NCBI GenBank assembly: GCA_020692355.1 | Contig: JAIMKP010000011.1 | Coordinates: forward strand, 1 to 64,000 | Reading direction: 5' to 3' | Length of the DNA: 64,000 bases | Source of the DNA: Desulfosporosinus sp. | GTDB taxonomy: Bacteria > Bacillota > Desulfitobacteriia > Desulfitobacteriales > Desulfitobacteriaceae | In this document: in pieces, positions 43,677 to 52,740 of the stretch | Layout: each line of letters opens with the position of its first letter | How positions within the stretch are numbered: the stretch's first letter is position 1 | Notes under the pieces: generated by a model | What the model saw: the letters and a program-made list of their open reading frames with translations, nothing else | Told to the model about the DNA's origin: nothing | Databases searched by the model: none | Position numbers and translations under genes: made by a program

Positions 43677-44027
43677 TTGGCTATAAACGCAATACCACCG
43701 CTGGCACCCCTCCCTTCGCTGCAATTCACAAATCCGGTCAATGCGAGTGGACAAACTCAAGAGGTGGTTTCCGGAAGCGCGGGAGCTAACGGGGCAGCCA
43801 AAGTGGGCGCGGACTTTAGTCAGTTCCTCGCGGATGCCTTGCAGCAAGTTAATGCCATTCAGCAGCAAGGAGAGGCAGCCAGTGCGGCTCTGACGACGGG
43901 GCAGGTACAGGATGTGCATACCGTGATGCTCGCTGTGGAAAAAGCGAGCTTGTCGCTGGGCCTCACGGTTGAAGTGCGCAACAAGGTGCTCGATGCCTAT
44001 CACGAAGTGATGAGGATGCAGATCTAG
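43677..44027 (+). CDS. fliE: Flagellar hook-basal body protein FliE
   Basis: FliE joins the MS ring to the rod. The 116-residue protein has the family's C-terminal helices: ADFSQFLADALQQVNAIQQQ, VHTVMLAVEKASLSLGLTVE and VRNKVLDAYHEVMRMQI. The start is TTG 43677, eight bases after AAGGGGGT. It lies between flgC and fliF as in other Firmicutes, but a 318-base gene-free stretch now separates it from fliF. Confidence 0.93.
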   Translation: MAINAIPPLAPLPSLQFTNPVNASGQTQEVVSGSAGANGAAKVGADFSQFLADALQQVNAIQQQGEAASAALTTGQVQDVHTVMLAVEKASLSLGLTVEVRNKVLDAYHEVMRMQI

Positions 44028-44299
44028 GCGCTGGGGTCGCTTGGGTCGGGGATGCCCCACGGCACCACGCTCACCCATGTCGCGCGCAGACCAAACTTGC
44101 TACGCTAGGCTCGGTAACGGGTCGGAGGGGTAAATTGCCAAATTCGCCCTCCATGGCTCAGTTGGCAACACTACGCATCCGGCGCAGCGCCCCTCGGCTT
44201 TTAAGTTCGAGCCTATCCTGCTTGTTTTAGGGTTCACTCAGGTGCTCGCGTGACATCCCCTGCTCTGGGGTTTTTGCCTGAGCAGCGTCGCTTGTGCCT
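44028..44299. other. Gene-free insert between fliE and fliF
   Basis: No frame here looks coding. A D-arm-like TGGCTCAGTTGGCA (44153-44166) and a T-loop-like AGTTCGAGCC (44203-44212) recall a tRNA, but the stems do not pair. The stretch ends in a heptamer array at 44300. In related operons fliE and fliF are nearly adjacent, so this is extra DNA. Confidence 0.6.
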
Positions 44300-44327
44300 C
44301 GAACCACGAACATCGAACATCGATTAG
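44300..44327 (+). repeat. Heptanucleotide array before fliF
   Basis: Four units are present: CGAACCA, CGAACAT, CGAACAT and CGATTAG, directly before the fliF ribosome site AAAGGGGGG. Confidence 0.85.
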
Positions 44328-44345
44328 AAAGGGGGGACGGTAATA

Positions 44346-45950
44346 ATGAATGGATCATGGGCGGCGCTTAAGGAGTCGGTGCGTAAGTATTGGGCGAAGT
44401 TGACTCGAGCCCAAAAAGTGATTACCATTGCGGCACCGCTGTTGGTAGCCATCGCATTTATAACTTTGATTCTTTGGGCGAGCCGTCCCCAGTACACGCC
44501 CCTGTTCACAAAAATGAGTGAAGCCAATGCGGCCGCTGTGCGTAATAAATTAGTAGAATTAAAAATCCCTTATCAACTGGCTGATGGGGGGGCGACCATT
44601 TCAGTTCCCGCTGCGCAGGCGAATGAAGCACGGCTGCAATTGGCGAGTGCCGGGGTGCCGCAAGGGAGCAAATTTAGTTTTGATAGCCTCAATCAGCTGC
44701 ATTTAGGTGAAACCGATGCGGATCGGAAACTGCGTTATGTTCTCGGACTACAGGACGAACTGGCGGGTACCCTCAAGACCCTGACAGGGGTGCAGGAAGC
44801 GCTTGTGCATATTGTCATGCCAGAACCGTCCCTGTTTGTGGAAAAAGAGAAAGCGGCGACGGCGGGTGTGACCTTAAAATTAGTACCAGGGACAAAAATG
44901 ACGGACGAGCAGGTCAGGGGGGTAGCGAACCTTTTGTCAGCTTCTGTCGAAGGGCTGCAGCCGGAGAATGTAACGATTTTGGATACCTCGGGAAATGTGC
45001 TTTCCGATGGGATAGCGAAGCAAAATGACCCCAGCCATTTGACGGGGAGCCAGCTCGAATTACAGCAGGCGGTTGAAGACAAAACTCGGAAATCCGTACA
45101 GAGTATGCTCGATCAGGCATTAGGGGCGGGAAGCACGATCGTGCGGGCCAATGCCAGCCTTAATTTTGATCAGGTGAAAGAGGTCTCGGAACTGCACGGG
45201 CCCGGGGCGACCGTGAGCAAGCAGGCGACGGATGAGACGGCGACGAATGGCACAGCCCAGGGGGGGGTGCCAGGAACGACACCCAATACCGGCAATGCGG
45301 CGACCTATCAACAGGTTGGCGGGGCTATGACTTCCAATTCGACGAAGAAGAGTAGCACAGAAAATTTTGTTCCGGACAAAACCCAAACAGAGAAGGTTGT
45401 GGCTCCGGGAGCGGTTAAACGGCTCTCCATCTCGGTGATGGCGGATCAAAACCGGGTGAATCAGGCGCAGTTGGATCAGATCAAGGGTATTGTGGCTTCG
45501 GCGGCGGGGATTGATGCTGCCCGAGGAGACACCATTCAAGTTGCGGCCATTCCCTTTGATACCACTGCGGTTCAGGCCCAAAAAGCGGCGTTAGCAAAAA
45601 TGGAACAAAACCGACGTAATCTTCAATACGCGGAAATAGGGGTCGCCGTACTGGGAGGGCTATTCCTTCTCTTGTTTGTTTTGCGTTCCCGTTCCAAACG
45701 CAAGCGGGCGGCGCAGGGCCTTGCACTGAATCAGACGGGGGATCCTTTGCCATTTGATACCGCCGCAGAGATTCTGATGGCTCAACAGAGGGCTGAAGCA
45801 GAGGCTCAGGCGAAATTGGAAAAGAAAAAGGCAAAAACGGCCGTTGAGATCGAAAAACAGAAGATCAAAGAATCGGTTGAAGTGTATACACGCAACAATT
45901 CAGATGAAGTGGCGCGTTTATTGAAGACATGGCTGTCAGAGGAGCGATAA
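44346..45950 (+). CDS. fliF: Flagellar MS-ring protein FliF
   Basis: FliF forms the membrane ring on which the flagellum is built. The 534-residue protein has two membrane helices, at about 24-44 (VITIAAPLLVAIAFITLILW) and about 425-442 (GVAVLGGLFLLLFVL), with ring-building motifs between (QYTPLFTKMSEANAAAVRNK, RYVLGLQDELAGTLKTLTGV). The cytoplasmic C terminus contacts FliG. AGGGGGG lies before ATG 44346, and fliG follows after one base. Confidence 0.95.
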   Translation: MNGSWAALKESVRKYWAKLTRAQKVITIAAPLLVAIAFITLILWASRPQYTPLFTKMSEANAAAVRNKLVELKIPYQLADGGATISVPAAQANEARLQLASAGVPQGSKFSFDSLNQLHLGETDADRKLRYVLGLQDELAGTLKTLTGVQEALVHIVMPEPSLFVEKEKAATAGVTLKLVPGTKMTDEQVRGVANLLSASVEGLQPENVTILDTSGNVLSDGIAKQNDPSHLTGSQLELQQAVEDKTRKSVQSMLDQALGAGSTIVRANASLNFDQVKEVSELHGPGATVSKQATDETATNGTAQGGVPGTTPNTGNAATYQQVGGAMTSNSTKKSSTENFVPDKTQTEKVVAPGAVKRLSISVMADQNRVNQAQLDQIKGIVASAAGIDAARGDTIQVAAIPFDTTAVQAQKAALAKMEQNRRNLQYAEIGVAVLGGLFLLLFVLRSRSKRKRAAQGLALNQTGDPLPFDTAAEILMAQQRAEAEAQAKLEKKKAKTAVEIEKQKIKESVEVYTRNNSDEVARLLKTWLSEER

Positions 45951-45951
45951 G

Positions 45952-46962
45952 ATGGCACAGACGGCGGTACTGAACGGCTTGCAGAAAGCCGCGATCTTGA
46001 TGATCGCTTTGGGTCCGGAGCATTCGGCCCGTGTTGTTCAGCATTTGAGTGAAGCGGAGATCGAGCAGTTAACGCTGGAAATGGCTAACCTGCGCAAGAT
46101 TTCGTCAGACCAGCGGGATTTGGTGCTGGAAGAATTTCATCAGATGTGTATTGCCAACGATTATATCGCCCAGGGCGGGATCGAATATGCGCGGGATGTT
46201 TTGGAACGGGCGTTGGGAGAGCAGCGGGCGTTTGAAATCATTACCCGGCTCTCATCGTCTTTGAAAATGCGTCCGTTTGATCTCGTCCGGCGTACGGATC
46301 CCAAGCAGCTGTTGTCGTTTATCCAAGGCGAGCACCCGCAAACGGTGGCCCTGATCATGACGCATTTGGTGCCGGAGAAGGCAGCGATCCTCTTGTCGAG
46401 TCTGCCACAGGATAGGCAGGCTGATGTGACCCGACGGATTGCCCTGATGGGGCGGACGAGTCCGGATGTTCTGAAAGAAATTGAAAAAGTGCTGGAACGC
46501 AAAATTTCCAGCCTCGCTCCCATCGATTATACGACATCCGGCGGGATTCAAAGTGTGGTGGATGTGCTCAATCGGGCAGATCCATCGACGTTAAAAAATG
46601 TCATGGATGCCTTGGAGATGGATGATCCCGAATTGGCGGAACAGATCAAGCGCCAGATGTTTGTCTTTGAAGATATGGTCATTCTGGATGACCGTGGGGT
46701 ACAGCTTGTTTTGCGCGAAGTGGAGACCAAGGATTTAGCGGTGGCGCTCAAGGGTTCAGGCCCGGAAGTCCTGCAGAAAATCCTGGCCAATATGTCGGCG
46801 CGGGCGAGCCAGATGCTCAAAGAGGATATGGAATTCATGGGTCCGGTGCGGCTGCGTGATGTGGAAGAGGCGCAGCAGCGGGTTGTTAAGGTGATTCGCA
46901 AGTTAGAGGAAAGCGGAGCCATCGTGATTTCGCGAGGAGGTAGCGATGAACTCATTTATTAG
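45952..46962 (+). CDS. fliG: Flagellar motor switch protein FliG
   Basis: FliG is the torque-generating C-ring protein that faces MotA. The 336-residue protein has the three armadillo-like domains, with IMTHLVPEKAAILLSSLPQD in the middle and the charged C-terminal helix ALKGSGPEVLQKILANMSAR, MFVFEDMVILDDRGVQ, and FMGPVRLRDVEEAQQRVVKV. It overlaps fliH by 17 bases. Confidence 0.96.
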   Translation: MAQTAVLNGLQKAAILMIALGPEHSARVVQHLSEAEIEQLTLEMANLRKISSDQRDLVLEEFHQMCIANDYIAQGGIEYARDVLERALGEQRAFEIITRLSSSLKMRPFDLVRRTDPKQLLSFIQGEHPQTVALIMTHLVPEKAAILLSSLPQDRQADVTRRIALMGRTSPDVLKEIEKVLERKISSLAPIDYTTSGGIQSVVDVLNRADPSTLKNVMDALEMDDPELAEQIKRQMFVFEDMVILDDRGVQLVLREVETKDLAVALKGSGPEVLQKILANMSARASQMLKEDMEFMGPVRLRDVEEAQQRVVKVIRKLEESGAIVISRGGSDELIY

Positions 46963-47821
46963 GCAGAAGGTTGTCAAAAGTTATGCAGTTGAAGTGGCAG
47001 GTCCGTGTTTGGTTGACTGCCAGTTTGAGGAGTTTCAGATGCTCACGAAGCATTTGACGATCTTGGCACCGACGGAGAGCCCACCGTCACCCCCCGCTTC
47101 CTGGCAGCGGGCCGGAGCAGGGGAAGTCGGATCGGGTGGAGAGGATCGTAGCGAGAGCGAAGTCTGGATGGCAGGCAAGGCTGCGGGTCTACTGGAGAAG
47201 GCTGAGGAAGAAGCCAAGGCCATTTTGGCAGAGGCAAGGCAAGAGGCTGAACGGATCCGGCAGGGGGCACAGGAAGAGGCAGCACGCGCGCGCACCACGT
47301 TGGAGGCCGCGCTCCGTGCCGAGGTGATGCCACTCGCCCAGGAGGAAGGGTTCCGGGCGGGCTTTGCCCAAGGAGAGGCAAAAGTCCAGGCCAGACAACA
47401 GGAGGCTGAACGGTTGTTGCGGCTGGCAGAGGCTGCGGTGGGTTCTGAGTATGCGCGAGTGGATGCGGACCTTTTGCAGCTGGCGCTGAAAATGGCCGAA
47501 CGAATGGTGAGGGGGGTTCTGGGGATTGAACCCCAGCGGCTGTTGGACATCGCCCGCTCCTTGGTACTCCTGCCACAGGAGCGCGAACACTCCGTGTTGC
47601 ATGTAGCAGCGGAGGATGGGGTTTGGCTGAGTTCTTTGGAGCAGGAGTTGGTGCCCTGCCCTTGGCTGGTTGATGACACCCTGAGGCCTGGAGAATGTTT
47701 TCTGGAATGCGAGGAAGGGATTTTCGATGCCCGTTTAGACGTTCAGTTGGAGAAATTAGAAAAGGCCCTGCGAGAGGAGTTGCAACATGGGCGATTGGAG
47801 CCGGATGGCCCGGAAAGTTGA
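46946..47821 (+). CDS. fliH: Flagellar export ATPase regulator FliH
   Basis: FliH dimers bind and restrain the ATPase FliI at the export gate. The 291-residue protein has a Pro/Gly-rich N terminus, a long helical middle with GxxxG-like and EA-rich repeats (AEEEAKAILAEARQEAERIR), and a C-terminal domain (EVMPLAQEEGFRAGFAQGEA, then LALKMAERMVRGV). It lies between fliG and fliI and overlaps both. A long minus-strand frame here (47043-47921) is a shadow. Confidence 0.9.
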   Translation: MNSFIRQKVVKSYAVEVAGPCLVDCQFEEFQMLTKHLTILAPTESPPSPPASWQRAGAGEVGSGGEDRSESEVWMAGKAAGLLEKAEEEAKAILAEARQEAERIRQGAQEEAARARTTLEAALRAEVMPLAQEEGFRAGFAQGEAKVQARQQEAERLLRLAEAAVGSEYARVDADLLQLALKMAERMVRGVLGIEPQRLLDIARSLVLLPQEREHSVLHVAAEDGVWLSSLEQELVPCPWLVDDTLRPGECFLECEEGIFDARLDVQLEKLEKALREELQHGRLEPDGPES

Positions 47822-49091
47822 AATGCTGGATCCGGTGAGTGCCACGGGGCTGGTGCAAAAGCTGGTGGGTTTGATGATTGAGAGTGCCGGTCCGCGGGTG
47901 AGTGCCGGGGAATACTGCCATATCCTGACGCGGAATGGCCGCAGGGTTCCCGCTGAAGTCGTAGGCTTTCGCGGCTCGACGACGTTGCTCCTACCGCTGG
48001 CTGAACTGGAGGGGATAGCTCCGGGCGATCGGGTTCTGCCGCAAGAGGAGAAACTGCGGGTCGGAGTAGGGCAGAGCCTACTCGGTCGGATCTTGGATGG
48101 GCTAGGCCAGCCCCTAGACGGGTTGCCGCTGGACACAAAAGAGAGTTATCCGCTGCAGAGTCGCCCTCCGAATGCCTATCTGCGTCCTCGGATTCGGGAT
48201 ACCTTGAGTGTGGGGGTGCGGGCCATTGATGGCCTTTTAACGATTGGCCGCGGGCAACGGATGGGGATTTTTGCCGGGTCAGGGGTGGGCAAGAGTACGT
48301 TGCTCGGGATGATGGCCCGCAATACCAGTGCCTCGGTCAATGTGATCGCCCTGGTCGGCGAACGGGGACGGGAACTGCGGGAGTTTGTGGAGAAAGATTT
48401 AGGGTCTGAGGGAATGAAACGCTCCGTTATCGTCGTGGCGACCTCGGATCAACCCGCACTCGTACGTTTGAAAGCGGCCTTTACGGCGACGGCCATAGCG
48501 GAGTATTTCCGGGACCAGGGGCAGGATGTCCTATTCATGATGGATTCTCTCACCCGGTTTGCGATGGCTCAGCGTGAGGTGGGCCTGACCGCCGGAGAGC
48601 CACCGGCGACGCGGGGTTATCCTCCCTCGGTATTTGCGCTCTTGCCCAAGCTCTTAGAACGCTCCGGCATGTCGGAGAAAGGCAGCATCACAGGCATTTA
48701 CTCGGTGTTGGTGGATGGGGATGATCACAATGAACCGATTGCCGACGCGGTGCGAGGGATTCTGGACGGGCATATTGTCCTGACGCGAGAACTGGCGGTG
48801 CAGAACCATTATCCTTCGATTGACGTGTTACAGTCGGTGAGCCGGGTGATGTCCGATGTCATAAATCCTGAGCACAAGGAACTGGCGGGGAGGCTCAGGG
48901 AGTATCTGGCGGTTTATCAGGATGCCAAGGATCTGATCGACATCGGAGCCTATGTCCAAGGGAGCAACCCGCGCATTGATGCCGCTTTAAGCCATTTGGA
49001 GGGGATACGCGCCTTTCTCCGGCAAGCGGTGGAAGAAGCTTCGGGCTTTGAGGAAACCTTACAGGGACTGCGGGGGATATTTTCTTCCTGA
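47787..49091 (+). CDS. fliI: Flagellum-specific ATPase FliI
   Basis: FliI energises protein export and is related to F1-beta. The 434-residue protein has Walker A GIFAGSGVGKSTLLGMM, Walker B VLFMMDSLTRFAMAQREVGL, and the DGDDHNEPIADAVRGILDGH segment typical of FliI. ATG 47787 lies 35 bases inside fliH. A 76-base gap follows before fliJ. Confidence 0.96.
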   Translation: MGDWSRMARKVEMLDPVSATGLVQKLVGLMIESAGPRVSAGEYCHILTRNGRRVPAEVVGFRGSTTLLLPLAELEGIAPGDRVLPQEEKLRVGVGQSLLGRILDGLGQPLDGLPLDTKESYPLQSRPPNAYLRPRIRDTLSVGVRAIDGLLTIGRGQRMGIFAGSGVGKSTLLGMMARNTSASVNVIALVGERGRELREFVEKDLGSEGMKRSVIVVATSDQPALVRLKAAFTATAIAEYFRDQGQDVLFMMDSLTRFAMAQREVGLTAGEPPATRGYPPSVFALLPKLLERSGMSEKGSITGIYSVLVDGDDHNEPIADAVRGILDGHIVLTRELAVQNHYPSIDVLQSVSRVMSDVINPEHKELAGRLREYLAVYQDAKDLIDIGAYVQGSNPRIDAALSHLEGIRAFLRQAVEEASGFEETLQGLRGIFSS

Positions 49092-49167
49092 GGCTGAGGA
49101 GGGATAAAGGGATGCTGCCGTTGAGCGACAAACTACCGCTCAGCCCGTGGCGATGGGGGAGTTGCAC

Positions 49168-49713
49168 ATGTCACGCTTTCGTTTTCGTTTAGAAGCCAGT
49201 CTGCGCTTGGCTGAGCAGGTTCTGGATCAAGCGCGCATCCAGTTGGCGCAAGAAACTGAACGCTATCTTGCCTGTCTGAAGGCGAGGGATGTGCAGCAGG
49301 GATCCTGGCAGGAGGCCGTACACGGCCAACGCGAGGCAGGAAGCCGGGAGCCGGAATACTTAAGCCTCTGGAGGGCCTATACGGAGAAAATGGTTGCAAT
49401 CCTAAAAATCCGGGAACAGGAACTGTTGGCACAGACCGAATGCCAGGAGAAAGCGCGCCTGGCCGTCATCGAGGCCCATCGTGAAGTGGAGAAGCTGAAG
49501 CGACTCAAGGAAAAACAGCGGGAGGCGTTTGAACGCGAAGCCTTACGGCAGGAGCAAAAGGTTCTGGATGAGACGGGGCAGGTGCTTTATCAGCGCCTAC
49601 AGATTGCGAACAACGAACATCGAACATGGACAGTAGACAGGAGAACCGTCCCCGTGTCTACCTCAGGATTGCGAACCACGAACCACGAACCACGAACATC
49701 GAATATCGAATAG
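49168..49713 (+). CDS. fliJ: Flagellar export protein FliJ
   Basis: FliJ is a coiled-coil chaperone escort of the export gate. The protein (181 residues) starts at ATG 49168 after GGGGGAG with FRFRLEASLRLAEQVLDQAR and continues as helix to about residue 145 (LYQRLQIAN). From residue 147 on it translates two heptamer arrays and a REP-like motif (for example RTTNHEPRTSNIE), which is not a normal FliJ end. The true FliJ part is about 147 residues, the usual length, so the tail is a result of repeat DNA removing the original stop. Confidence 0.8.
   Translation: MSRFRFRLEASLRLAEQVLDQARIQLAQETERYLACLKARDVQQGSWQEAVHGQREAGSREPEYLSLWRAYTEKMVAILKIREQELLAQTECQEKARLAVIEAHREVEKLKRLKEKQREAFEREALRQEQKVLDETGQVLYQRLQIANNEHRTWTVDRRTVPVSTSGLRTTNHEPRTSNIE
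49607..49713 (+). repeat. Composite repeat: two heptamer arrays around a REP-like motif
   Basis: CGAACAA, CGAACAT, CGAACAT (49607-49627) are followed by AGACAGGAGAACCGTCCCCG and TGTCT (49635-49659). Then come CGAACCA three times, CGAACAT, CGAATAT and CGAATAG (49672-49713). The block lies at the fliJ-flbD junction, where related operons carry motE, fliK, flgD and flgE. Confidence 0.9.
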
Positions 49714-49725
49714 GGGTGAACCCGA

Positions 49726-49947
49726 TTGATTATCGTGACTCGGTTAAATGGAAAGACCTTTTATCTGAATCCGGATTTGATCGAAACGATGGAAACAACC
49801 CCGGACACCGTGCTGACGCTGACGGGTGGAAATAAATATGTGGTGACAGAGATTCCAAGTGAGTTGATCGAACGGATCACCCGTTTCAGGAGGCGCTGTC
49901 ATCCAGAGTATTTGGAATCAGAGGAGAGACACACACATGAGTCGTAA
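49726..49947 (+). CDS. flbD: FlbD family flagellar protein
   Basis: The 73-residue protein (IIVTRLNGKTFYLNPDLIET, then LTGGNKYVVTEIPSELIERI) matches the small FlbD/YlzI family usually found between flgE and fliL. Function is unknown. It starts at TTG 49726 after AGGGGTGAA and overlaps fliL by 11 bases. It is the first gene after the missing hook block. Confidence 0.88.
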   Translation: MIIVTRLNGKTFYLNPDLIETMETTPDTVLTLTGGNKYVVTEIPSELIERITRFRRRCHPEYLESEERHTHES

Positions 49948-50371
49948 GAGCATCATGATTACCGTCGCGATCGGAGTGGTCTGTGTCGGTCTTGGGGTGG
50001 GGGGAACCCTGGCTGCCCAAAAGTTCATCTTCAAGACAACGGGGACTGCGCCGGTGGTGGCCCAGGCTAAGGTGAAAGAACCAGGCCCGATCGTGTCGAT
50101 TGGAGATTTTATGGTGAATCTTCAAGGCGGGGCTTATCTAAAAACGTCGATTAGCCTGGAAGCAACGGATGTGAAGGCTGAAGCTGCTTTGAAAGCGAAG
50201 GATGCGTTTTTGAAGGATAAGGTTAATGTCGTGCTTTCCAATAAGGCACTCACGGATGTTCAGACGCCGGAAGCCCGAGAAAAGCTGCGTCAGGAATTGC
50301 TGAAGCAGTTAAACGTTGTGGCCGATGGCAAGATTCAAAATGTGCTTTTCTTATCGTTTATCTATCAGTAG
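49937..50371 (+). CDS. fliL: Flagellar basal body-associated protein FliL
   Basis: FliL surrounds and supports the stator. The 144-residue protein has one N-terminal membrane helix (about 7-27: IMITVAIGVVCVGLGVGGTL) and a periplasmic-type stomatin-like domain (GPIVSIGDFMVNLQGGAYLK, then KLRQELLKQLNVVADGKIQN). The start lies inside the end of flbD after AGAGGAGAG. fliM follows. Confidence 0.93.
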   Translation: MSRKSIMITVAIGVVCVGLGVGGTLAAQKFIFKTTGTAPVVAQAKVKEPGPIVSIGDFMVNLQGGAYLKTSISLEATDVKAEAALKAKDAFLKDKVNVVLSNKALTDVQTPEAREKLRQELLKQLNVVADGKIQNVLFLSFIYQ

Positions 50372-50412
50372 GAGCGAGCACTAAGAAGAGTTTCGGTGAA
50401 AGGGGGGATTCG

Positions 50413-51408
50413 ATGGGTGATGTCTTGTCCCAAGCGGAAATTGATGCCCTGCTCAGTGCCCTCTCTGAGGGGCAAGTCGATGCAGAGGAAATCAAGACCA
50501 CGAAGACACAAAAGAAAATCCGTGTTTATGATTTTAAAAGGCCGAATAAGTTTTCCAAAGATCAGATTCATTCGCTGCAAAATATTCATGATAATTTCTG
50601 CCGGGCTTTGACAACCTACTTTTCCGCCCACCTCCATTCGGTGATTGAAACCCACGTTCTTTCCATCGAGCAGATTACCTATGATGAGTTCATTCGTTCG
50701 CTGCCTAATCCCACGATTTTGGGCGTTTTTACGTTAGAACCGTTAGAGGGAACCCTGCTTTTGGAAATCAGTCCCTCCTTGGTCTTTACGATCATCGATC
50801 GACTGTTAGGAGGTTTGGGCCAGGGGACGGAGAAAAACCGGGACTTGACGGAGATCGAGCGCACCATTGTGGAACGACGCATCTCCCAGATGATTTCGCT
50901 CTTTGGTGAAGCCTGGGATGAAGTGTATAAACTGAATCCTCAATTTGTGGCTTTAGAGACCAACCCCCAATTTACGCAGATTGTAGCGCCCAATGAAATG
51001 ATTGTCCTGGTGACGTTGGAAATCAAGATTGGGGAGACCATGGGCATGATCAATGTCTGCCTGCCATTTTTGGTGTTAGAACCCATCCTGGACAAATTGA
51101 GCACGTATTTTCTGTTTTCGACTCAGGCTAAAGCGACGACACCTGAGCAGACGGAAGCGATACGCCGAAAGATCGAATGGGCGAAAGTGGATTTAACGGC
51201 CTTTCTCGGCCAAGCGGAGATTGCGGTGCGAGAACTTCTGGATTTGACTCCAGGGGATGTGATTCCGTTGAATCAAGGGGTCAAGTCAGCCTTACCCGTT
51301 TATGTGGGTAATTTTATGAAGTTTCGAGGGGTTCCCGGGCTGCATGGAGAACATCTCGCGATAAAACTCACGGACATCGTCGAGGAAGGAAGGGATCAAG
51401 ATGGGTAA
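50413..51408 (+). CDS. fliM: Flagellar motor switch protein FliM
   Basis: FliM is the C-ring protein that binds phospho-CheY. The 331-residue protein has the N-terminal CheY-binding motif VLSQAEIDALLSAL, a CheC-like middle domain, and a SpoA domain at the C terminus (DLTPGDVIPLNQGV). AAGGGGGG precedes ATG 50413. It overlaps fliY by eight bases. Confidence 0.96.
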   Translation: MGDVLSQAEIDALLSALSEGQVDAEEIKTTKTQKKIRVYDFKRPNKFSKDQIHSLQNIHDNFCRALTTYFSAHLHSVIETHVLSIEQITYDEFIRSLPNPTILGVFTLEPLEGTLLLEISPSLVFTIIDRLLGGLGQGTEKNRDLTEIERTIVERRISQMISLFGEAWDEVYKLNPQFVALETNPQFTQIVAPNEMIVLVTLEIKIGETMGMINVCLPFLVLEPILDKLSTYFLFSTQAKATTPEQTEAIRRKIEWAKVDLTAFLGQAEIAVRELLDLTPGDVIPLNQGVKSALPVYVGNFMKFRGVPGLHGEHLAIKLTDIVEEGRDQDG

Positions 51409-52681
51409 CGGGATGCTCTCTCAGGAAGAGATCGATGCGCTACTCCGGGGGACATTTGAACCGGATCCGCCTGCGGTCGAGGAGACAGCGGGTGCAGAAT
51501 TTGGTGATATGGAAAAGGATGCCATCGGAGAGATTGCGAATATCTCTATGGGGACGGCGGCCACAACCTTGTCCCTTTTATTGGGCAGAAAAGTCGAGAT
51601 TACGACACCCAGAGTGGATCTGGTGTCAGTCGAGCAGATTCGGGAGGATTATCCGATTCCATCGGTGATTGTGGATGTTAAATACAAAGCGGGGATTGAA
51701 GGGTCAAACCTGCTGATTCTATCCCAGCGCGATGGGGCGGTGATTGTGGATCTCATGATGGGTGGGGATGGTACGAATCCATCCTCCGAACTGAATGAAC
51801 TGCAAATCAGTGGGATTTCCGAAGCGATGAATCAGATGATGGGTTCGGCTGCCACCTCGATGTCGACCATGTTTCATTCGATGGTTGATATTACTCCGCC
51901 CAATCTGGTGTTGAATGATTTGTCAAAGGAACAAAATGTTTTGGTGGGCTTGCTGAATGCGGACGAGCCGTTGGTGCGCATCTCCTTTCGGATGGTCGTC
52001 GAAACGGTGATTGACAGTATCCTGGTTCAGGTTATTCCCCTTTCAGTCGCCAAAGGGATGGTTGCGAAACTCCTAGGCGGGGTCAACACAGCTCCAGTGG
52101 CGGCAGCGGCAGAACTTGGCGCTGAGCATTCTAGCCTTGGAGAAGGGGCAAGTTCTACAGCGGCAAGTCTAAATATGAGTACTAAAACGGGTTGGGCAGG
52201 TCAGGGTGGCGCGTCCTCCGGGGGATCCGGAATGCCGAATATTCCAGGACTTGATTACGGCATCGGAAACGGTGGAACTCCAGTCTATGGAGCACCGTCG
52301 AACGGAGCTTATCCGCCGGGAACGCCGCCGCACGGAGGAGCTATGTACGGGGTACGCCAGCCCACATCCGTCCAACCGGTTCAGTTTGCTCCGCTTCAAT
52401 CAGGGCAAGTTTCCGGTCAGCCAACGAATCTCGGGCTTATTTTGGATGTTCCGCTCCAGGTGAGCGTAGAGTTAGGCAAAGCTAAAAAGACCATTAAGGA
52501 AATCCTGGAAATGGGTCCTGGCTCAGTGATTGAGTTGGACCGCCTGGCAGGAGAGCCGGTAGACATGATTGTCAACGGCAAGCTCATTGCCAAGTGTGAA
52601 GTGGTTGTCATCAACGAGACCTTTGGGATCCGGATCACGGACATTGTTCAGCCAGCCGAGCGCATGCAAAGCATTGGCTAA
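51401..52681 (+). CDS. fliY: Flagellar motor switch phosphatase FliY
   Basis: FliY is the Firmicute switch protein that also removes phosphate from CheY. The 426-residue protein has a FliM-like start LSQEEIDALLRGTF, two CheC-type phosphatase motifs (MEKDAIGEIANISMGTAATT and ISGISEAMNQMMGSAATSMS, each with ExxN), a long Gly/Ser/Pro-rich linker (about 230-340), and a FliN/SpoA domain (VPLQVSVELGKAKKTIKEIL). The linker makes it longer than the 378 residues of the Bacillus protein. Confidence 0.95.
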   Translation: MGNGMLSQEEIDALLRGTFEPDPPAVEETAGAEFGDMEKDAIGEIANISMGTAATTLSLLLGRKVEITTPRVDLVSVEQIREDYPIPSVIVDVKYKAGIEGSNLLILSQRDGAVIVDLMMGGDGTNPSSELNELQISGISEAMNQMMGSAATSMSTMFHSMVDITPPNLVLNDLSKEQNVLVGLLNADEPLVRISFRMVVETVIDSILVQVIPLSVAKGMVAKLLGGVNTAPVAAAAELGAEHSSLGEGASSTAASLNMSTKTGWAGQGGASSGGSGMPNIPGLDYGIGNGGTPVYGAPSNGAYPPGTPPHGGAMYGVRQPTSVQPVQFAPLQSGQVSGQPTNLGLILDVPLQVSVELGKAKKTIKEILEMGPGSVIELDRLAGEPVDMIVNGKLIAKCEVVVINETFGIRITDIVQPAERMQSIG

Positions 52682-52740
52682 TGGTCAAAGGAAAATGTTT
52701 ACTTAAAATTAAGTACCATGAGTATTAAGGAGGATGAATT

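Noticed and set aside
44150-44215. tRNA-like sequence with D-arm and T-loop look-alikes
   Set aside because: The acceptor and T stems do not pair, and the spacing between parts is wrong; no CCA-side match is seen.
47043-47921. 292-codon minus-strand frame opposite fliH
   Set aside because: fliH on the plus strand is a clear gene with coupled neighbours; the reverse frame is low-complexity Pro/Ser/Arg.
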